Assembly (NCBI GenBank): GCA_036522835.1
Contig: DATDFB010000034.1
Coordinates: forward strand, 1 to 64,000
DNA: 64,000 nucleotides
Direction: 5' to 3'
Origin: DATDFB01 sp036522835
Lineage (GTDB): Bacteria; Acidobacteriota; Thermoanaerobaculia; Gp7-AA8
Below the pieces are notes generated by a model, which was given only the letters and a program-made list of their open reading frames with translations, was not told the DNA's origin and did not search any database. The stretch's first letter is position 1. Each line of letters opens with the position of its first letter. Both the position numbers and the translations under genes were made by a program. Positions 60,144 to 64,000 of the stretch are shown piece by piece.

Positions 60144-61931
60144 ATGCTCCTCGCAATCGTCGCCGCGCTTTATATCAACGACGCCTCCTGCACTTCCTGC
60201 CACGCGAACATCGTCCACACCTACCACGCGGTGGGGATGTCGAAGTCGTTCTACCGCCCGCGGCAGGACGACGCCATCGAGGACTTCTCGAAGCTGCCCT
60301 TCAAGCACGCGAAGTCGGGCGACGTGATGGAGCTGCGCTGGCGCAACGGGCGGCTGATCTTCCGCCGCGTGAACGGCCGGAGCGTGTTCGAGCAGCCGGT
60401 CGACTGGATTCTCGGCTCGGGCCACCACGCGCGCACATACCTCTACCAGACGCCGAACGGCGAGCTCTATCAGCTCCCGCTCGCGTGGTACACGCAGACA
60501 AAGGAATGGGGGATGGCCCCCGGCTACGACCGGCGCGACCACGACGGCGTGCTGCGCCGCGCGCGGCACGAGTGCCTCTTTTGCCACAACGCGTATCCGG
60601 GTGACGGGTTTCAGGTGACGGGTGACAAGGTTTCTCACCCGTCACCTGTCACCCGTGACCTGTCACCTGGGAACGCGTATCCGGACGGGTCCCAGGCCAC
60701 GGGTGACAAGGCTTCTCACCCGTCACCTGTCACCCGTTCCCTGTCACCCGGCTACTGGAGCAATCAAGGCCTGCCGGCGCAGCTCCCCGAGGGGATCGGC
60801 TGCCAGCGCTGCCACGGGCCGGGATCAGAACACGTGGCGCTCGCCTCGGCCGGCGCCGGCAACGCGCAACTGCGCGCGGCAATCGTGAATCCGGCGCACC
60901 TCGACGCGCAGCGCCGCAACGACGTCTGCTACGAGTGCCACATGCAGCCGTCCGTGGCCATCCCCGGCCTGCGCCGCTTCGGGCGCGACATTTACTCGTA
61001 TCGGCCAGGGCAGCCGCTGCACGACTACCTCGCGCGCGTCGACATCGTCGACGGCGAGATCCCGCGGCCGGAGCGCTTCGAGATCAACCATCATCCGTAT
61101 CGGCTCGAGCAGAGCCGCTGCTTCCGCGAGAGCGGAACGCTGTCGTGTCTCACGTGCCACGACCCGCATCGCAAGACGTCGAATGTCTCGCCGGTCTGCC
61201 TGCAGTGCCACGCCGAGGCGCATCGCGCGAGCGAGAACTGTGCAACCTGTCACATGCCGAAACGCCGCACGCAGGACGTCGTTCACGTCGTGATGACGGA
61301 CCATCGCATCGGCGTCTATCGCGACCTTCCGAAGCTCCTCTCGCCGCGCGAAGAGCGAGACCCGGTCATCGACGACATCGAGGTCGACGATCCGCTCTAC
61401 CGCGCCGTCGCCGGCGTGCGCGCCGGCTCGACGTCTGCTGCGCGGCAGCTCGAGACGTTGCTGGCGGACACGCCGTCAAAGGAGGTCGAGCCGTATCTCG
61501 ATCTCGCCGCCGCGCAGTTGCGGCAGAAACGCTACGACGCCGTCGAGGCGACGGCGCGCCTCATTCTCGCCCGGGCGCCCGACCACCCGCTGGCGCTAGA
61601 GTGGCTCGGCCTCGCGCGCGCGAACCTCGGCGCGCGCGACGAAGGGATCGAGCTGCTGCGCAAGGCCGCGGCGCTCGATCCGCAGCGCGTCGAGACGCTC
61701 TACAACCTCGGACTGCAGCTCGCCGCGCGCGGCAGCCGCGACGAGGCCATCGCAGTGTTCGCGCGTGCCGTGGCCGGCCGTCCGAACTTCGTCCTGGCCT
61801 GGTTCCACCTCGGCAATGCCCGCGCCGCCAAGGGCGATCGCGACGGCGCCGTCGCCGCCTGGCGGCGCGCGCTCGACATCGATCCGCGTTTCGCCCGCGC
61901 CGCCGCCGCTCTCAGTAATCCGCCACCGTGA
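60144..61931 (+). CDS. Seven-haem cytochrome c with TPR domain
   Basis: 595 residues from ATG 60144 with a short hydrophobic leader (LLAIVAALYINDAS). CxxCH motifs: CTSCH, CLFCH, CQRCH, CYECH, CLTCH, CLQCH and CATCH, in the cytochrome c554-like order. TPRs occupy about 425-590 (LARAPDHPLALEWLGLARAN, LYNLGLQLAARGSRDEAI, FHLGNARAAKGDRDGAVAAW). A doubled palindromic insertion (about 153-203) lies between the second and third haem motif. Such fusions are common in acidobacteria and likely carry electrons to periplasmic partners. It overlaps the convergent TPR gene by 20 bp. Confidence 0.88.
   Translation: MLLAIVAALYINDASCTSCHANIVHTYHAVGMSKSFYRPRQDDAIEDFSKLPFKHAKSGDVMELRWRNGRLIFRRVNGRSVFEQPVDWILGSGHHARTYLYQTPNGELYQLPLAWYTQTKEWGMAPGYDRRDHDGVLRRARHECLFCHNAYPGDGFQVTGDKVSHPSPVTRDLSPGNAYPDGSQATGDKASHPSPVTRSLSPGYWSNQGLPAQLPEGIGCQRCHGPGSEHVALASAGAGNAQLRAAIVNPAHLDAQRRNDVCYECHMQPSVAIPGLRRFGRDIYSYRPGQPLHDYLARVDIVDGEIPRPERFEINHHPYRLEQSRCFRESGTLSCLTCHDPHRKTSNVSPVCLQCHAEAHRASENCATCHMPKRRTQDVVHVVMTDHRIGVYRDLPKLLSPREERDPVIDDIEVDDPLYRAVAGVRAGSTSAARQLETLLADTPSKEVEPYLDLAAAQLRQKRYDAVEATARLILARAPDHPLALEWLGLARANLGARDEGIELLRKAAALDPQRVETLYNLGLQLAARGSRDEAIAVFARAVAGRPNFVLAWFHLGNARAAKGDRDGAVAAWRRALDIDPRFARAAAALSNPPP
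60599..60750. repeat. GGTGACGGGTGACAGG-type repeat, doubled, in frame in the cytochrome gene
   Basis: Two units, each with GGTGACAAGG and CTCACCCGTCACCTGTCACC, surround AACGCGTATCCGG. Each unit folds on itself. They encode VTGDKVSHPSPVTRDLSPG and ATGDKASHPSPVTRSLSPG. The short target-like phrase AACGCGTATCC before each unit is also duplicated. Confidence 0.8.
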
Positions 61932-63486
61932 GCGGCCCGCCCTTCCACGCCGCACGGAACGCCGCCGCCGTCTTCGTCGCGTCCTTCTTCTGCGCTTTCA
62001 GCGCCTGCGCCAGCCCGTAGAGCGAGCGCGGGTTGTTGCGGTTGCGGGCGAGGTCGTCGCGGAAGACGCGCTCGGCGTCTGCGGGCCGGCCGGCGCGCAA
62101 GAGCGCGGCGCCGAGCGTCTCGCGCACCGGGTTCCACCAGTCCTGCGGCTCGTTGTAGTCGAGCGCGTCCTCCATAGCCACGGCTTTTTCCAGCGCGGCG
62201 ATGCCGTCGTTGGTACGGCCCGAAGCGATGGCGATGCGCGCGTCGAGCACCTGCGCGGCGAGCGCGCCGAGAGCTTTGTACGAGTTCTGCAGCATGCCCA
62301 CGTCGTCCGGCAGCTTCACGAGCCACGGCTCCATCGCCTTGCGGTCCGACGTCGCGCCGCTGGCGTCGCCGAGCTGCGCGAGCGCGCTGCCGTGCGCGTA
62401 GAGCCAGAGCGCCGCCGAGAGCGGCCCGGCGTCGACCGGCTTGGTCTTCAGCACATCGCGCCAGCGGCCGAAGCGCGTCAGCACCTGCGCCGGATAGGCC
62501 TCGGCGATCTCCAGCGGCGGCATGTCCTTCAACATCGGCGCCGCGTTGTGCGCGGTCTCGTTCGCCAGCTTCATGGCCGCGCCGAAGTTCCCGGTCATGG
62601 CGTGCGAGGCCGCGCCGAACTGCAGGTTGTGGTTGTAGTACATCATCGCGTAGACGTTCTCGCCGCCGTTCTTCTTGATGAACTCGCGGTCGGCCGCGGC
62701 CGCGCGCTCGTTCGCCGTCGCGGCGGCGGCGTAGTCGCCGGTGCGCTCGTAGACGTGCGCCGGCATGTGCACGAGGTGGCCGGCCGACGGCGCGAGCTTC
62801 GGCAACCGCTCCGCCGCCGCGACGGCGCGCTCCGGATGCGGCGAGGCCTCGAGCATGTGGATGAGATAGTGGTTCGCGCCGAGGTGGTTCGGGTTGCGCT
62901 TCAGAACTCTCTGCAGCACGGCCACGCCTTCCTCCGTGCCGGGCGCCGGCTTGCCGTCGTGCGACCAGAACTTCCACGGGCGAAGGTCCATGACGCTCTC
63001 GGCGTAGAGCACGGCGACGTCGTCGTCGTTCGGATACTTTTTCGCTAGCTCGCCCATGGCCTGGCTGTAGTCGGCAGCGAGCTTCTTCAAGTCGCCCTGC
63101 GGATCGTTCGTGTAGCGCTTCGTCAGCGCGGCGACGAGGTCGCGCTCTTTCGCTGAGGCGTGCCCGAGGTGCTGCGCGGCGGCGTGGATGGCGTCGTAGG
63201 CCTTCTTCTCGCGCTCGGGATCGACGTCGAGGTTGATGTTCGGCCCGAGCGCGAGCGCGGCGCCCCAGTAGCCCATGGCCAGCTCCGGATCGCGGCGCGT
63301 GGCCTCTTCGAACGAGCGGACGGCCTGCTCGTGGTTGAACGCGTAGACGTACTTCATCCCCTGATCGAAGTACTTCTGGGCCATGGCGTTTTTCGTCGAG
63401 ACGGTCCAGTGCAGCGTGCCGAGTCCCGGGTCGAGCTCGGGCGCGGCGGTGGCGGCAGCGAGAAGGACGGCTAAGATGAAGTGCAT
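61912..63486 (-). CDS. Secreted TPR protein
   Basis: 524 residues from ATG 63486; signal HFILAVLLAAATAAPELD. Helical repeats throughout: AQKYFDQGMKYVYAFNHEQA, EEATRRDPELAMGYWGAALA, AADYSQAMGELAKKYPNDDD, GANHYLIHMLEASPHPERAV, SLYGLAQALKAQKKD. This is a known group of long TPR proteins with HYLIHxxE and HMPAHVYxRxGxY signatures, likely scaffolds. No enzymatic site is visible. Starts 7 bp from the divergent glyoxalase gene. Confidence 0.8.
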   Translation of the reverse strand: MHFILAVLLAAATAAPELDPGLGTLHWTVSTKNAMAQKYFDQGMKYVYAFNHEQAVRSFEEATRRDPELAMGYWGAALALGPNINLDVDPEREKKAYDAIHAAAQHLGHASAKERDLVAALTKRYTNDPQGDLKKLAADYSQAMGELAKKYPNDDDVAVLYAESVMDLRPWKFWSHDGKPAPGTEEGVAVLQRVLKRNPNHLGANHYLIHMLEASPHPERAVAAAERLPKLAPSAGHLVHMPAHVYERTGDYAAAATANERAAAADREFIKKNGGENVYAMMYYNHNLQFGAASHAMTGNFGAAMKLANETAHNAAPMLKDMPPLEIAEAYPAQVLTRFGRWRDVLKTKPVDAGPLSAALWLYAHGSALAQLGDASGATSDRKAMEPWLVKLPDDVGMLQNSYKALGALAAQVLDARIAIASGRTNDGIAALEKAVAMEDALDYNEPQDWWNPVRETLGAALLRAGRPADAERVFRDDLARNRNNPRSLYGLAQALKAQKKDATKTAAAFRAAWKGGPLTVADY

Positions 63487-63493
63487 GGTGCGA

Positions 63494-63862
63494 ATGCTAC
63501 GCTCGATCCCCATCGTCCGGATTTTCGACGAGGCCAAGGCGCGCGAGTTCTACGTCGGCTTCCTCGGCTTCTCCGTCGACTGGGAGCACCGCTTCGCCGC
63601 CGACGCGCCGCTCTACATGCAGGTCTCGCGCGGCGATTGCGTCCTGCACCTGTCGGAGCACTACGGCGACGCCTCGCCCGGCGCCGGCATCCGCATCGAC
63701 ACGACCGAGCTCGACGCCTTCCACGCCGAGCTGACGGCGAAGCGGTACAAGTACGCGCGGCCGGGGATCAACGAGCAGCCGTGGGGGAGGGAGGTGGCGG
63801 TGAAGGACCCGTTCGGGAATCGGCTGATCTTCGGGGAGGCTAAAATGGATGCGAATCCATGA
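63494..63862 (+). CDS. Glyoxalase/bleomycin-resistance superfamily protein
   Basis: 122 residues from ATG 63494; ATG 63485 would overlap the TPR gene. VOC fold: IPIVRIFDEAKAREFYVGFL, GFSVDWEHRFAADAPLYMQV, CVLHLSEHYGDASPGAGIRI and VAVKDPFGNRLIFGEAK. His and Glu metal ligands of the family appear at LHLSEH and LIFGE. The group includes bleomycin-binding and glyoxalase-like proteins; the ligand is unknown. The next gene starts inside its stop (ATGA). Confidence 0.85.
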   Translation: MLRSIPIVRIFDEAKAREFYVGFLGFSVDWEHRFAADAPLYMQVSRGDCVLHLSEHYGDASPGAGIRIDTTELDAFHAELTAKRYKYARPGINEQPWGREVAVKDPFGNRLIFGEAKMDANP

Positions 63863-64000
63863 GCGAGCCGCACAGCAGCATCGACGACATCATCGAGCTC
63901 TACAAAAAAGACGTAGACCGCTCGCTGATCCGCGAAAATCTCGAGCTGACGCCAACGCAGCGGCTGGAGCGGATCGAGGAGGCGCAGCGGTTGGTCGATG
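63859..64000 (+). CDS. Start of a small conserved protein, cut by the window edge
   Basis: ATG 63859 overlaps the glyoxalase stop. The visible 47 codons read SEPHSSIDDIIELYKKDVDR, then SLIRENLELTPTQRLERIEE. This N-terminus recalls short proteins that precede nucleotidyltransferase (MNT/AbiEii-type) genes. The next gene lies off window, so this cannot be tested here. Confidence 0.6.
   Translation, partial: MSEPHSSIDDIIELYKKDVDRSLIRENLELTPTQRLERIEEAQRLVD

Noticed and set aside
58188..60638. An 816-codon frame antisense to parE
   Set aside because: Shadow of parE; no conserved motif and no ribosome site.

Overview
This 64 kb window is GC-rich chromosomal DNA. The gene mix suggests an Acidobacteriota-like soil or sediment bacterium: a CadC-type winged-helix regulator with a periplasmic domain, a multihaem cytochrome fused to TPRs, erythromycin-esterase, neprosin and lipase-maturation-factor proteins, and many small secreted proteins. 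This assignment is inferred from gene content; no rRNA or other marker gene fixes it.

Layout. 1-9.7 kb: end of a ComEC-like metallo-hydrolase; a peroxiredoxin read through an in-frame TGA (probable selenocysteine) followed by a GIDE-like membrane protein and an APC permease; a RedB-like thioredoxin/membrane-sensor operon; small secreted proteins; a retropepsin-like protein; a winged-helix regulator. 9.7-13.8 kb: the Lhr helicase. 13.8-19.4 kb: an accessory island. It holds an antisense three-gene unit ending at an integron attC site, a DUF3800 gene, half of a second attC joined to a decayed copy of the lhr 3' end, a frameshifted vapC with its antitoxin, a transposase scrap and a YefM-YoeB pair. 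19.6-32.8 kb: housekeeping and metabolism (MetX-like hydrolase, KAS III, HlyD adaptor, amidohydrolase, PurH, uracil-DNA glycosylase, threonine aldolase, GlmS-like enzyme). 33-36.2 kb: a large secreted beta-helix/cadherin-like protein and small regulators. 36.1-41.8 kb: a VapBC module behind a truncated hydrolase, an adenosine-deaminase-like protein, a double receiver protein, DinB and a D-threonine aldolase-like enzyme. 42-46.4 kb: a PAS-GGDEF-EAL protein, a 43-bp tandem repeat and a decayed RelE-type toxin with its antitoxin. 46.4-64 kb: M49-like peptidase, response regulators, RsgA, erythromycin esterase, thioesterase, neprosin, AcpH, LMF and STT3-like membrane proteins, a subtilase, ParE, a seven-haem cytochrome with TPRs, a TPR protein, a glyoxalase and a partial gene.

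Three features stand out. The peroxiredoxin has a UPFC active site with a bacterial-type SECIS hairpin directly after the TGA. The island contains a nearly textbook attC site with no integrase in view. At least eight families of short palindromic repeats are scattered through the window, several inserted in frame inside conserved genes (lhr, LMF, STT3-like, cytochrome, uracil-DNA glycosylase) and one apparently having removed the dinB stop codon. Genes are packed tightly: ATGA overlaps within operons, divergent starts separated by a few bases, and five convergent pairs overlapping by 20-37 bp.
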